A stretch of DNA of 64,000 nucleotides from NCBI GenBank assembly GCA_026182355.1, contig JAPFBL010000049.1, forward strand, positions 4,795,001 through 4,859,000, read 5' to 3'. Origin of the DNA: Hermatobates lingyangjiaoensis. Lineage: Eukaryota > Arthropoda > Insecta > Hemiptera > Hermatobatidae. Positions within the stretch are counted from its first letter, which is position 1; every line of letters starts with the position of its first letter. Below the pieces are notes generated by a model. The model saw only the letters and a program-made list of their open reading frames with translations, made no database searches and was not told the DNA's origin. Position numbers and translations under genes: made by a program. Positions 1 to 11,519 of the stretch are shown in pieces.

Positions 1-1
1 C

Positions 2-316
2 AGATGCGCTAATTGCAAAGAGGGCCATAAATCGACGGACAAAAGTTGTAGAATATACATAAAGTTTAAATCAGTATATGAAAAGATAGCGGTCCAGAAT
101 ATCTATCATGCAGAAGCCCGCAAGCAACTGTTTCATAAAGAAATTGCTCCTAGACGAGTCAGGGATGACTTTCCAACTATCAAAGAATTAAAGTCATACA
201 GAGATGCTGTTAGCCACAAAGGAAATCAGTCATCTGAAAGAGATTTCAACACTGAGGCTAAAAAAGCGAAAGTGAAAGAATATGAAGGAAGTATGCTTCC
301 GAGAATAGTCTCTTAA
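2..316 (+). pseudogene. C-terminal part of LINE ORF1 (gag-like, zinc knuckle)
   Basis: Reading frame 2 is open from the window edge to a TAA at 314-316. It begins with a knuckle spaced C-x2-C-x3-H-x6-C (residues CANCKEGHKSTDKSC), the form found as the last knuckle in gag-like ORF1 proteins of I/jockey LINEs. These proteins bind the element RNA. The remaining 90 or so residues are basic and polar with no other recognisable domain. The N-terminus and earlier knuckles lie outside the window. The 248 bases to ORF2 contain no further coding sequence that I can support. Confidence 0.7.
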
Positions 317-564
317 GTCCCAGAGAAGTATGAGACTCGCAATTCGAGGGAGGAAACCACATCGAAGGAGTCATTATCATAAGCGGATAACAACAAGGAG
401 CAGAACATCAGAGATGGTTCCAGACAGGTGACATCATCTGAAAGACGTCTCAGCGACACTACAAAGGACTTAGAAGAGGTTGACCATAATAATCATAGAC
501 GTAATAAATTAGAGATACAGTTCCCTTAGTTAAGTGTTAAAAAAAGTAGACAAAAAAATAAATA

Positions 565-3500
565 ATGGGTTTAAACCTTAAAATAGTTCAATGGAATTGT
601 CGTATCATTAGAAACAAATTAGATTTATATAAATATGCACAGGATTATGATATTGTGTTATTAATTGAGACATGGTTAGGAGAAGAAGATAATTTCAATT
701 TGTATAATTTCAATACAATTAGATTTGACAGAGGTGAAAATCGAGGTGGTGGTTTAGCTATATTGATCAGAAAGGGTATTTGTTTCTATAGAGCTGATTT
801 AGGATTCACAGGCCAAGCTTTGGAAGTTGGGTCAGTTGTGATTGACTCAAAAATTGGAGAAATCCTGATATCCGCGTGTTACAGAGCTCCTCATAAAAAT
901 ATTGATTTAATAGAATGGAACAACTTCACTGATGCTATTTAAAACCATAGTGCAAAAAAATATATAATTGGTGGTGATTTTAATGCTCATCATCCTTTAT
1001 GGGGAAACAACAAATATTGCTCTAATGGAAGGGTGATAGCAGACAACTTGGGCGTAGAGGATTTCATATTATTAAACAATAAGAGTCACACTTTCATGTT
1101 TTTGTCGCAGAATCACTGTTCATACTCAAGTATAGATTTGACTTTTGTTTCACTTGATCTTACATTGTGTACTTACTTGTATGTTTTAAAGGATAAATGG
1201 GGCAGCAACCATTTCCTTATCATTATTGAAATTTATGTCAATATATCGTTTTTGAAAAGGCCTTTATTCAAATATAATTTAACTAAAGTTGATTAGAATA
1301 AATTTTATGAAATTTTAGAGGAAAAAAGTATGTTTTCTTAAGTTTAGAATTTTCACAAATTAGAGATAGTGGGTAGATACAACTGTTTTGTTAAATATAT
1401 TGACGAGGCTATCACCAACTCTTTACCAAGGGTAAAAAATAATAAACAAGGTAATAATAATTTGCGATTACATAATAAACAAAACAAAAATAGAGCAAAC
1501 TGTATTTGGTGGAATAGTGAATGTGAGAAAGCGGTGCGTTTACGTAAAGCTGCTTTAAAATCAATTCGGTTTAGGTATTCTAGAGAGAGATTCTTCGAAG
1601 TTAAAAGGACAGAAGCTCTAGTCACAAAAACATTAAAAAGGGAAAAGAAAAGTTCATTCAGGAGAAAATGTGAATCTAACTATTTTACTACTCCTAAAAC
1701 TAAGATATCGGACTTCTGGGGCTTGATAAAGAGATTTACCAATAGTTTCCATAGATCACTGGTTGTGGAGGGAAATAAAAAACAAGAAAAATGCATACAG
1801 GATACAATGAATAACTTATGCTCTCCGAAGAATGTTTCAAATGTTAGGATAAAAGCTATCGATTGTAAGATGGATTCCACAGATTATGAGAACTTATTCT
1901 TAAACGATCCTCTTAAATTTGAAGTGTTGGAATACGCTCTTTGTAATGTAAAACTGAACTCATCTCCAGGTCTAGATAGATTAAGTTATTTGATCTTGTC
2001 TAAATTACCTGAGTTTTATAAAAGAGTTCCGTTAGGTTTGTATAATGACATAATTTATAGTGGTTCATTTCCGGACCCCCCCCCCCCCCCCCCGACGTGC
2101 CTTCACCTTGTTGTGGTGGGGGGGGCTTAACATGCCTAAATAATGGCTTGAACTAAGAAAGGCACAACTTGGGTGTTGTGCTTGCCTGCTCCGGCGTCCA
2201 GGGGTAGCAAGCCTGCCTGTCTGCGCGCTGGTCAGGGGGCCGTCCGCCCTTGTAGGTAAAAGGTAACATTCGCTGTGGGCACAACAGTGGCTTTAGCTGC
2301 TACCTCGGTCCCTGTCTGGGCTGGTGGCTAGCCCATTCAGTCGCGCGCTGGTCTAAGGGCTTGGTTCCGAGTGATCTTTTCTTCTTCTGGCTTTGTGCTT
2401 GTCTTTTTTAAGACTTTCTTCTGCCCCAGCGAAACTATCAGTCTCTTAGAGACTATTGGTCATATGTATTTGGGCGGGACTGTTGTGGCTGGTTTGTGGT
2501 GGGCATGGGCCAGCCCAACCAGTTGCGGAGCGTTACCGTCTGGATGTTTCTCCTATTTTCTCCCTGCACCTTTTCTTGCTACCTCTGACTCTTTCCCTAA
2601 CTTACCTAATCTTTGCTATCTCTCAACTCGCTATTAACTGTTACCCTTGTATTTTCCAATTTAATCAGTCTTTTTTAGCATTAGAGACTAACTGGCAAAA
2701 GCTTAAAAGCTTTCGTTGATGTAGGTCGTGGAAGCCCGCCTCTGCGAGGTCCACATTGGGCACTTTACGAGGACTGTTTCGTTGTGTATCATTAGTGAGC
2801 AGACGGTTGGTTCTCGTGACGTGGCGAAAGGGCTCCACGTTAAAAACATCAACCTATTCTGCTTTATCATGGTGTGGCCGAAAGGCCAAGGAACATGAAT
2901 AAATCAAAACCGGTTCATTTCCAGAGCAGTGGAAATAAGATCTAGTGATTTTCATTCTAAAGGGTAATTCGGATAAGGTTAGACCTATATCATTAGTGTC
3001 TTGTGTATTAAAGATCTTGGAAAAAATGATCAAAGAAAGACTGCAATGGTGGTTAGAGAGGAAGGGTTTATTTGCTGAGTCTGAGTTTGGTTTCCGTCGG
3101 AATAGATCCTGTTTAGATAACATTAGCGTATTGATATCAGATATACAGTGCAGTTTTTTTAAGAAAAATGCAGTATCTGCATTATTTTTGGATATCAAAG
3201 GGACGTACGATAATGTTGTTCCAGAAATTCTGATTAATGATCTGATTGATGTGGGTCTACCTAGTAAAATCGTTCATTTTATTAAAAAATTGATTATGGT
3301 GAGAGATGTTACACTAATCTTAAAACTAACGAAGTAAAATTAGATAAAGGTTTTCCACAAGGCAGTGTTTTAAGTCCGCTGTTATACTCTATTTATACTA
3401 GAGGTTTAGAAACAATTATTGATAAATCAATTGAGATATTGCAATTTGCAGATGATGTATGTGTTTACACAAATAGCAATGAGGGTGCTGAAGTTCAAAT

Positions 3501-4338
3501 AAAACATCTAGAAAAGGAGGTTGAAAAGGTTTATAATTATCTGTGCGAGAGAGGGCTGGAAGGGACTCCACAGAAATGTGTTTTAGTGCCATTTCACATT
3601 TCAAACAAGAATAGTACTAAAAATTGTAAATTGAATATTAATAATTTAGAAGTTAAGGCTTCGAACAGCGCTAAATTTCTAGGAATGTTCTTAGATTATC
3701 GACTCAACTGGCGTGTTAATATTAATTACATTGTTACAAAATGTAAATCGGCGTTAAAAATGATTAGTTGTTTAAGAGGTACTTGGTGGGGTGCTGATAC
3801 CAGGTGTCTCCTGTTAATGTATAAATCCTTGATAAGGTTAGTGTGGGTACCAGCTCATAAAGGCATTTCGGGTAATGAAGAAGCTGATCAATTAGCAAGA
3901 AATGCGACGAAAATTCCAGTCAGTTCTTAATGAACCAATCCCGTTTTCTGATTTTTATGGCAACTTTAAAAAGAAATGTAAGAAAGAAAATATAATTAAA
4001 CTGAAGGATCTCGGTTTGAGTAAGGGTAACTTTTACTTTAACCTTGGTTTTTTAAATGTGGTGATATGCCACGGAAATTGCTAGTTACTATCAACAGAAT
4101 CAGAAGTAATCATTATTCTCTTAACCATAGTTTACTCCGTAAAAACAGTGTGGATAGTGGTTTGTGTGTTTGCAAGGAGGGGGTAGATTCGATTGAGCAC
4201 GTATTTTGGAAATGCAAACTACACAAATCAGAGAGAAAGGACTTGTTAAAAACAATTCAAAGAGAGATTGGCTTTGGTCCATACTCAATTTTACCTATGT
4301 TGAGTTTCAGTAGTGATAAATATTTAAATGTATCGTAA
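565..4338 (+). pseudogene. LINE ORF2 relic: APE endonuclease, reverse transcriptase, RNase H remnant
   Basis: The start at 565 is followed within six residues by the endonuclease motif VQWNCRIIRNKL. At 943-1020 the frame reads GGDFNAHHPLWG, and near 1130-1220 SIDLTFVS and GSNHF, matching the APE catalytic core. In-frame stops interrupt it at 940, 1294 and about 1339. Reverse transcriptase follows: SSPGLDRLSY near 1960, RPISLVS near 2980, GFRRNRSCLDN, the motif A block LFLDIKGTYDN near 3185 and the catalytic FADD at 3442-3453. A frameshift lies near 3313 and a stop at 2938. VWVPAHKGISGNEEADQLA (3841-3897) is the end of an RNase H domain, but it follows the RT thumb directly, so the first part of RNase H has been deleted. 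A Cys/His motif (CVC..., HVFWKC) lies near 4168-4215. In life this protein nicks DNA and primes cDNA synthesis; here it cannot be functional. Confidence 0.85.
2073..2911 (+). mobile_element. GC-rich 839-bp insertion with 11-bp target duplication inside the LINE
   Basis: GGTTCATTTCC at 2062-2072 is repeated at 2912-2922, and the reverse transcriptase reading resumes exactly after it (GSF P EQW). The insert begins with a run of about 16 C, is far more GC-rich than its surroundings, and ends in AATAAATCAAAAC, a polyadenylation-like 3' end. It carries two short hairpins near its end (GGCCGAAAGGCC at about 2876-2887, and GTGG...CCAC around 2821-2839). It has no long ORF. This looks like a 5'-truncated or short retroposon mobilised by another LINE. 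I cannot name the family. Confidence 0.7.
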
Positions 4339-4881
4339 ATTTTATTACACGCATTAAGCGAAATGTCTGACTGTACAAATTAAATATACAGGTTGACCAT
4401 TGCAATCTTTTGTAGGTGTTTTAAGTAGTGTTGTAAATTTAAGTTGTACTCACTTCCAACTTTGGTTACGTATATATCCATATGAAAGGCGGGGAAAAAA
4501 AATCTATGTTGAGTTTCAAACATGATGACAATGTAAATGTATCATTGCAATTAGTATAATTTAATGTTTTTATTTATAATATAATAAATCAAATTTGGTT
4601 CTAGCTTAGATAAGGAGTAATAAACATATTTAAGTTTCAGAGTATTATAACAATATAATGAGCTTGATATTTTTTTTTTTTTTAATAATTATGTGTAAAT
4701 ATTTGTATTGTGAATTTTATAATAAAAATTAAGCGTAATATTTGATTGTACAAATTAGGTATAGAAGTTGATAATTTTAAGTTTGTTGTAAATAACCGCC
4801 ATTTTAAGGCGTATTAACATGTAGTTCTGGCTATGTATATATCCACATGAAAAGCCAATAAAAACACATTCTATTCTATTT

Positions 4882-6245
4882 GAGGAGACTCAGAGATGGC
4901 ATTGTTTATATGTAGTCAAAACTTCTATATGCAGAGACATGTTCCTTAACTTTTTTCAATACATTGAGTAATAACATTTAATAACTGATTGCTATGTCTT
5001 AGAACCAAATAACTTCAGTATATTTAAGACATTAATTAATTATGAACTAGTATAATAGTTGATATAATCTGTATTTGTATGTTACTGTCACAGCGCAAGC
5101 TCTCTTCATAATCTGGATTTGTTTTCTATGTTTCATATGATTTTGTGTGGGCTAAACTTGATTCGCTATTACTTAAATCTGATACATGAGTAAAACGATC
5201 TTGATTTCAGATTTTTATATTCCTGTCTCATTATAATATTACATTATATCCCTTTTTCTCCCTCCCTCCAACTATATTTATAAAACTCCCCTTATTAATT
5301 TTTCCTTGTTCAATTGATTTTGTAGGAATTATACTTACTTCTGTATTTTTTCTCTCTATAACTATAATAAATTAATCCTAATTTCCCGTCTCCACGTACT
5401 TTTCCTATAATATAAATGATTGGAAAAAATCTTACCTTAATTTGTCATTTATTGATCTCATTCACTGGGATTTACTCGCACAGTCTATCTTTTGAGACCC
5501 ATCATGCAGTTAGATTATTTTAGACAATCCATTTCTATTATATCACTCTCAATTCCTCCTTAAGACTATTTAACACTAATAAAAAATTGAGAATTATCAT
5601 AATTTTGAAAAAATCTTCATTATACTAACATTCGTTATACCATTTTTTCATACACTCTAAATTTGTGTTTCTATATCTCAGACACAGTAAAAATTGACTG
5701 AATTTCTTTCTCTTTTTATACATCTACACTAATTACACCTCTTTAACAATGCTCAACACTGATTCTTACTCATAAAAGGGAAAAAAACAGAAATACTTAG
5801 TCATCATTTTGAAGAAATTTCTCTGTCCCCATCATTCTTCATGGTATTTTAATCATTTTTTCTTTTTCTGGTCCAAAATATTATTAGTATTATAGACTAA
5901 AATCAAGTAATGTATTGATTTAAATATACATGCTACGCTGATACTTCCCTCCCAATCTCTTTTCTTAATTGCTCCACGTCAATCACAATTCCTCTACAAA
6001 CCGCCCAGTAATTGTCTCACGTGTTACTATACTATCTCCCTTTAACGTTCTCTCCGCACACAACACTTCCAGTACTTATTATCACTGTTCACCCAATAAC
6101 CTTTCTACACAGGGATAGACTTCTCATTTACTTTATTGAGTTAACTTGTCTTATATAGTTACTTCTCAGAAATTCGTGGTTTAGATTTAATTTCTTAACG
6201 TCCACTTTTCACCGATGGAACTGAGTTGTCACAAAAAATTATAAT
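4882..6245. other. No gene recognised
   Basis: AT-rich sequence after the LINE tail. No ORF above background, no known repeat family and no RNA gene seen on either strand. Confidence 0.5.
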
Positions 6246-6249
6246 TAGA

Positions 6250-6658
6250 GAATGACTGAATTGAAATGGAACAATTTATCAACTTAACAAAAACTTTTCA
6301 TATTAGTTATCACATTTTGACTATTCTAACACGACCACCATGAAAATGGAAAAAATAACGAATTCAACACACCTGCCATATTAATTTTCAGGCTTTGACT
6401 TCTCGCATACGAATACCATGGAAAGGGATAAATTTATCAAATAAAACAAACTAACCATATTAGTCATCACTATTTGACTATTCTCAAGAAATTGTAGGAA
6501 AATATAACATTTTGAAAATTTACTGCATTACTCTTCACTTTTCGACCCTTCTCACTGGTATACAATGAAAATCAAACATTTTATCATATTTAGAAAACTT
6601 ATCTTATTCGTTTTTTTGTTCTGACTATTCTAACACAAATACTATGAAAAAGAAAAAA
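6250..6658. repeat. Degenerate tandem array, units of about 75-90 bp
   Basis: About five diverged units follow one another. Each has a core close to CATATTAGTCATCAC, then TTGACTATTCTAACACGA, then TACCATGAAAATGGAAA. Unit boundaries fall near 6352, 6432, 6510 and 6585. The array abuts the left end of R1 copy A. Confidence 0.5.
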
Positions 6659-6659
6659 A

Positions 6660-7465
6660 AATCTGGAGTGGCCTACACTCAAATTTACTATAAGTAAACA
6701 TAATATCAAACTTTTTGGGTATATAATGTCACATTTAAGAATAATGTAAACATCTAAATGGGAGATGTTTATTAGTCTTTCATTCTTGAGATAGTAACTG
6801 ATCGACTGATCAATTATACAAGCTTATTTTTGTATATCATACCACTGATGCAAATAATCTCATTAGTATAACTACAGAAGTAATAACATTTTTGAAAAGC
6901 CAATGTAATTTCCTACAAGATAACATGGCTTTTGTTCAAATAGCCAGTGGATTTCTTACATGGTTTACTTGATCTCCTTCTACATTGCATATTTAAGGCA
7001 AATTTTCAAATTTAAAACAGGAAAATACTCTTATTACCTCAGAAAAACATCGAAGAATAAAAGTCGTTTTAAAATAATTTATATTAAGGATGTACGATAA
7101 TTACATTTATTAATCTTCAAACGAAATATTTCAATTTTGAATTATGTTTTACTTCTTTGGTATTTTATAGAATTATTATACTGGAAAATTTATGGCTCCT
7201 TAGTATTTAATAAAATTATTTTCCTTCCTCTTTGTCTAAAATCATATATACCAATTTTCTCTGAGTAAGTGTTATCTTTTTTTCTGCATCTTGTACTCTG
7301 TTAAAGGTTGCTATGAATGTAGAGAGAAAGTAATAGTAATTACCCAGTTTACATACTCAAATCAAAGTCAAAGCCAGCTAATTCTGTATAATTTAAAACT
7401 TTTTTAGTTGGGAGCTTCTAACTTTTGAAAATAATAATTATGAACTATTATATTTATTAATAGTG
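6660..7465 (+). repeat. R1 repeat copy A (left part only)
   Basis: Starts with the R1 left end TCTGGAGTGGCCTACACTC followed by the inverted-motif TTTACTATAAGTAA. It carries the family hallmarks AACATGGCTTTTGTTC near 6923 and TTTTATAGAATTATTATACTG near 7165. Similarity to other copies stops near 7465, so the right half is missing. No coding capacity. Confidence 0.75.
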
Positions 7466-8330
7466 GTCACAAACTTTTTAAATTCATTTTAAACTCAGAC
7501 AAAAACAAAATGCAATCAGGGGACTACGAAAGTGTAAATACTTAGAATTTTTCCAATCAATTTGATCTTGACTACTATACTTTAATATAAATAAACTTAT
7601 TGTAAAGTTGCATTCTATACATTGAATACAATACATTTGAATGCATTGTATTCTAAACAAATTAGCTATAGTTCAAATTAATTCCTGAAAGCAATACAAA
7701 AAAAGGTTTTATATCGTGAAATTCAATTATAACCATTAATTCCTTTCTTGAATTCATTTCTTATGACTGTAAAAGTATGAAATTTATTTTAAGTGAATGG
7801 TGCTATCAATTTATATAAAATTTGAATATAAACAAATACATTCAAAGTTCTTTCTTGCATTAACCTTTTTACTTAATGCACTGCGCTTGAATTAGGGTAA
7901 GAAAGAAAACCTCAGAAATATCATTTACTTTAGAATAAAACAGCAGCAGATTGTTTTATACGATTTCTGCTTGAAATACTATGAGACATATATTTGCTCA
8001 TAGTAAATTAAGACGCAATTGTAAAGGTATAGTGGGGGTAGTTTTCCCAGTAGAATAAATGTAATCGAACTTTTGGACCCTATAGTTGGGTGCATGTCTC
8101 AACACGTCAGTCACATTCGGGCTTCACCAGACAGAACACAAGAAGATTAACTCTCCATCATGATAAGGTAAACCTTTTATTTTATAGTTTCAGATCATAT
8201 TCTACGATATAATTTTTCATCATTTTCTTTATGTGTTCTTTCACATGCATTGTATATATATTTTATCCACAATACCTCTATTTAAAGTTAAATGGAAGTT
8301 ATTTTACTTCTTTTTGATCCACCAATATAA
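7466..8330. other. No gene recognised
   Basis: AT-rich, apparently not shared with other parts of the window. A stretch of normal base composition at about 8042-8168 ends in ATGATAAG followed by GTAAAC, so it could be an exon with a donor site. That is only a composition-based suspicion. Confidence 0.35.
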
Positions 8331-8932
8331 AAAAAAACTGAGTGGCCTACACTCAACTTTACTATAAGTAACTTAATATCAAATTTCTTGAGTATATAAC
8401 ACATAACGTCTCATTTAAGCATAACGTAAACATCTAAATGGGATATGATTATTAGTCTTTCATTCCTGAGGTAGTACAGATAGTGATTGAAGGACATATC
8501 AATATATAAGCTTATTTTTGTACATCACACAGCTGATGCAAATAATTTCATTAGTATAACTACAGCAGTAATAACATGTTTGAAAAACCAAAGTGAACAT
8601 TTCTTGATACGAAATATTCTCCTACAAGAGAACATGGCTTTTGTTCAAATAGCCAGTGGATTTCTTACATCGTTTACTTGACAACCTTCTACATTGAATA
8701 TTAAAGTAAAATTTTCAAATTTAAAACAGGAAAATACCTTTTTTTCTCTGAAAAACATCATAAACAGCGAAGAAAAAAATGTTGTTTTAAGATGATTTAT
8801 AATTAAAGATGTACGATAATTACGTTTATTAATCTCTAAACGAAAGATTTCAATTTTGAATTATCTTTTACATTTTTGGTTTTTTATAGAATTATTATAC
8901 TGGGAAATTTTATGGCTTCTTAGTATTTAACG
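8331..8932 (+). repeat. R1 repeat copy B (left part)
   Basis: Closest within the window to copy H at 42747. It begins GAGTGGCCTACACTCAAC plus TTTACTATAAGTAA and is cut off at 8932 by a Helitron 3' fragment in the middle of the sequence TTAGTATTTAA that is intact in other copies. Confidence 0.75.
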
Positions 8933-9132
8933 CTTGCTCAAGAGTCAGAGGTTCCAAACTCTCTGTTCTTCCATCCACCTGAAGGACAGACAGCTAATAA
9001 GATGTATACAGAGGCACTTACTTAACATTTTGCTAAGAAATATATTTTTCCTATTCTATAATTTTTCTAATATTTTGAAAGACCACGTATCATCGAATTT
9101 TTGATTCCGTCAAAGACGGGCATGTTTGCTAG
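8933..9132 (+). mobile_element. Helitron 3'-end fragment
   Basis: About 200 bp matching the last part of the Helitron at 31343-32719 (CTTGCTCAAGAGTCAGAGGTTCC onward). It ends with the Helitron signature: hairpin CCGTCAAAGACGG, about 10 bases, then CTAG at 9129-9132 followed by T. The 5' part is missing. Confidence 0.8.
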
Positions 9133-9740
9133 TTCTAAATAAATAAATAAGAAATATTTAATTATTTACTTATATTACTGCTAGTATCACAGAGATGTTT
9201 ATTAATATTATTTTTATAAAAATAACATACCAACTTACCTCATATATTTTACTCAACGTCCCATTTCTTAACTTGATCATTATGAAGAACAAAACAATAA
9301 AAGTTTGCACACTTTTGACAAATACAAACTTATGATATTTTATTTGACGATATCACAATATCTTTGTTTCGTTCAAAATGCATTCTTAATTACAGCATAT
9401 TAATACATTATAACATTTCATATTAAAATAAAAACTTGAGAAAGGTATTTTTAATACATATCAAAAGTTACTAAAATATAATTTATTGAATAAGGTACTT
9501 ATATTTCTGATATTAAATCTGCCACTTATGTCTATGACAAAATTGATAAAAATATACATCTTATAAAAAAACTGTACAAAATTATATTTATTTACAACGC
9601 TCCTACATGAGTAAGTTTTAATTACTTGATAACCCTAACACTTTTACTATCAAATTTGATAAAAGAAATTGTTTTTACCTCATATATATATGAGCAAAGA
9701 ATGTTAGGGTTATATGTATCTATATACATATATATATACA
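9133..9740. other. No gene recognised
   Basis: AT-rich spacer; short (AT)n tracts near 9680-9740 lead into the palindromic Penelope-like terminal pair. Confidence 0.5.
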
Positions 9741-10020
9741 ACTTTAAATTATACAAATCAGGACGCAGAAAAAAGATAAAATACACACTTACTAAATTCA
9801 ATATTTCGAACTGTTGTTCTTCATCAGGAGAAGACTAGAAAAGAGGACGAAGTGAGGGAAATCTTCCCACGTTGAAGGAAGGAACGCGAGGTTCCTCTCT
9901 TCTAGTGTCCCCTGATGAAGAACAACAGTTCGAAATATTGAATTTAGTAAGTGTGTATTTTATCTTTTTTATGTGTCGTTTTTTGTGTAATTTAAAGTTT
10001 TATAGCCCGTGTGGACCGTT
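9741..10020. repeat. Inverted pair of Penelope-like 3' terminal modules (family 7)
   Basis: Arms of about 95 bp at 9741-9838 and 9898-10000 are reverse complements around a 60-bp centre. The plus arm reads CTGATGA (9912-9918), a stem AGAAC/GTTC, GAAA (9932-9935), then AGTAAGT and finally GCCCGTGTGGACCGTT at 10005-10020. This is the same module order as the other Penelope-like terminal families in this window. Confidence 0.65.
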
Positions 10021-10030
10021 TCTTCAATTT

Positions 10031-10600
10031 AGTATATATTAATGTATAAACCATAAATAACTTAATACTTTGCTTAAATAATTATAAAAAAATATAAAAC
10101 AAACAAACAGCACAATTTATTCGCTGATGCAAAATGATATAATTTGAATTAAAAGTATTCATCTAAGTATCCACAATAAATAGCATAAATGAAATTGCCT
10201 TTATAATTTTGCTAATTATACTCGTAGTTCACATTTTACATTATAAGTAGCAAAAATGTCAGTCACGCTTTATTCTCCTAATATACTTACAATTACTTAG
10301 AAAAGTATTAAAGCTCTTATAACATACTATAATAACAAGGAATGTATAAAATAACTACAATATTTGTACAAATATAACAGTCGCTTAACGAATCAGACCC
10401 AGCACTGACTTTTAGACTGGTATATAGGTAAAAAATAAACATCCAAATAATAATATTCAACTAACTGATTTAATTTACAACATATTAACTACTTTTTGAT
10501 TTCCTTAAAATCAATATTTAGAAATTAGTGTTCCTAAAGTACGAAACACTTAACGAATCTTTTATGAGATAATATCTTAACGAAAATGTACATTAAAAAT
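10031..10600. other. No gene recognised
   Basis: AT-rich DNA. AATAAA occurs on the minus strand near 10111-10120, which could serve as a polyadenylation signal if the candidate exon at 10614-10640 is real. Confidence 0.4.
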
Positions 10601-10613
10601 AAATGAGGAACCA

Positions 10614-10640
10614 TCAGGACACTTCAACGGTGCAACCATC
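10614..10640 (-). CDS. Candidate terminal exon, possibly of the WDR20-like gene
   Basis: On the minus strand a good acceptor (TTTTTTTACAG) precedes GATGGTTGC and continues to a TGA at 10616-10614, encoding eight residues (DGCTVEVS) in phase 0. The last firm WDR20-like exon ends in phase 0 at 23129 with a GTATGT donor and still needs a short terminal exon. Sequence and phase permit this assignment, but nothing proves it. It could equally be the end of a different minus-strand transcript or chance. Confidence 0.25.
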   Translation of the reverse strand, partial: DGCTVEVS

Positions 10641-10882
10641 CTGTAAAAAAATCTACTTTGTAATTCGAGAAAAATAAGTATATATACTCAGTGATACATT
10701 TAGTGATTAATCAACATATAATTAATTGTTTGTGGATTTAGGAGTGAAATGTGTTTCACCTTCATTCCACCACAAGAGCAAAACTTAAACTTACAACTAC
10801 GCTATTTCAATTCTATTAGCAAATAAAATTTCCAAATTAAGTGACCTCTCTATAAAAGATATTTCTACCTTTGTTAAAAAAC

Positions 10883-11510
10883 TCACACGTCTAGTTGAGT
10901 ATTAAAGAGGGCAACGTTACTAAATATAAAAATTAAATAAACGAGTATAAGTCGAAAGTAACCTACACCTTGGCCATAACTCTCCTGAGATTGTGTATAC
11001 TGACTTGTACCCTCGCTTGTTTTATTGTTATACTGTTGTGCTAATGTTTTGAAAGCTTGTATCATGCTTATTGATACTGATTAATACGCTCTACATCTCT
11101 GATAATTAAAGCCTATTCGTGAAACCATTTTGAAGGCACGCTAAATTTTAACTACCGTCAAGGTTGATGGTCCACCTGCTACTTCTTGTTACTGCTGACA
11201 CTTGTTAAGCCACTTCTTAACATTTCGACCAACTCAAACAGTTTTACACAACCGTGCCCTACATGCAACGATAGTTCTCAATTAATTTATTCACTCTCGA
11301 CACCAGAGGACTTTGATCATTTCTCATTGTTCCTTCCTCTTTGGCACAAACTTCTAATACAGCTGATATGACCTATCTCTACAGAGGAACAATAAATACA
11401 GCAACTCGGATCAAACTTTCAAAGCATTACCCAACAGTACAACAGTGAAATAAGGAGAGAAGTCAGCGTCAGACCTGATTTTATCAAATACCCTTTCTTT
11501 ATTTTTATTC
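10883..11510 (-). pseudogene. Unidentified coding-like relic
   Basis: Several short minus-strand segments look protein-like in composition but sit in different frames: about 11505-11430 (DADFSPYFTVVLLGNALKV), 11368-11275 (VLEVCAKEEGTMRNDQSPLV), 11265-11190 (CVKLFELVEMLRSGLTSVSS) and 11065-10970 (MIQAFKTLAQQYNNKTSEG). The last segment ends in CAAG followed by GTGTAG, a possible donor. Frame breaks suggest a decayed gene or pseudogene. I do not recognise the family. Confidence 0.3.
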
Positions 11511-11519
11511 TCGCCAACA

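Larger units (their letters stand above)
1..4881 (+). mobile_element. Decayed non-LTR retrotransposon (LINE, I/jockey-like group), 5' end outside window
   Basis: The order is a gag-type zinc knuckle, an APE-type endonuclease, reverse transcriptase, an RNase H remnant, a C-terminal Cys/His motif and an AT-rich 3' UTR. This is the layout of the I/jockey assemblage of LINEs. The element ends near 4881 in a polyadenylation-like AATAAA followed by CATTCTATTCTATTT, a tail type seen in this group. The 3' UTR appears internally duplicated: the 'GTATATATCCAYATGAAA' stretch occurs near 4470 and again near 4835. The copy is dead, with in-frame stops, frameshifts, an insertion at 2073-2911 and a deletion before the RNase H motif. 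The clade assignment is an inference from motif order, not a phylogeny. Confidence 0.85.

Noticed and set aside
1353..1880. Minus-strand open frames within the LINE
   Set aside because: Antisense to the RT/endonuclease relic, no motif content.
2100..2880. GC-rich block as bacterial contamination or a CpG-island gene
   Set aside because: Flanked by exact target duplications and ends in a polyadenylation-like tail, so it is a retroposon; open frames in it show no family resemblance.
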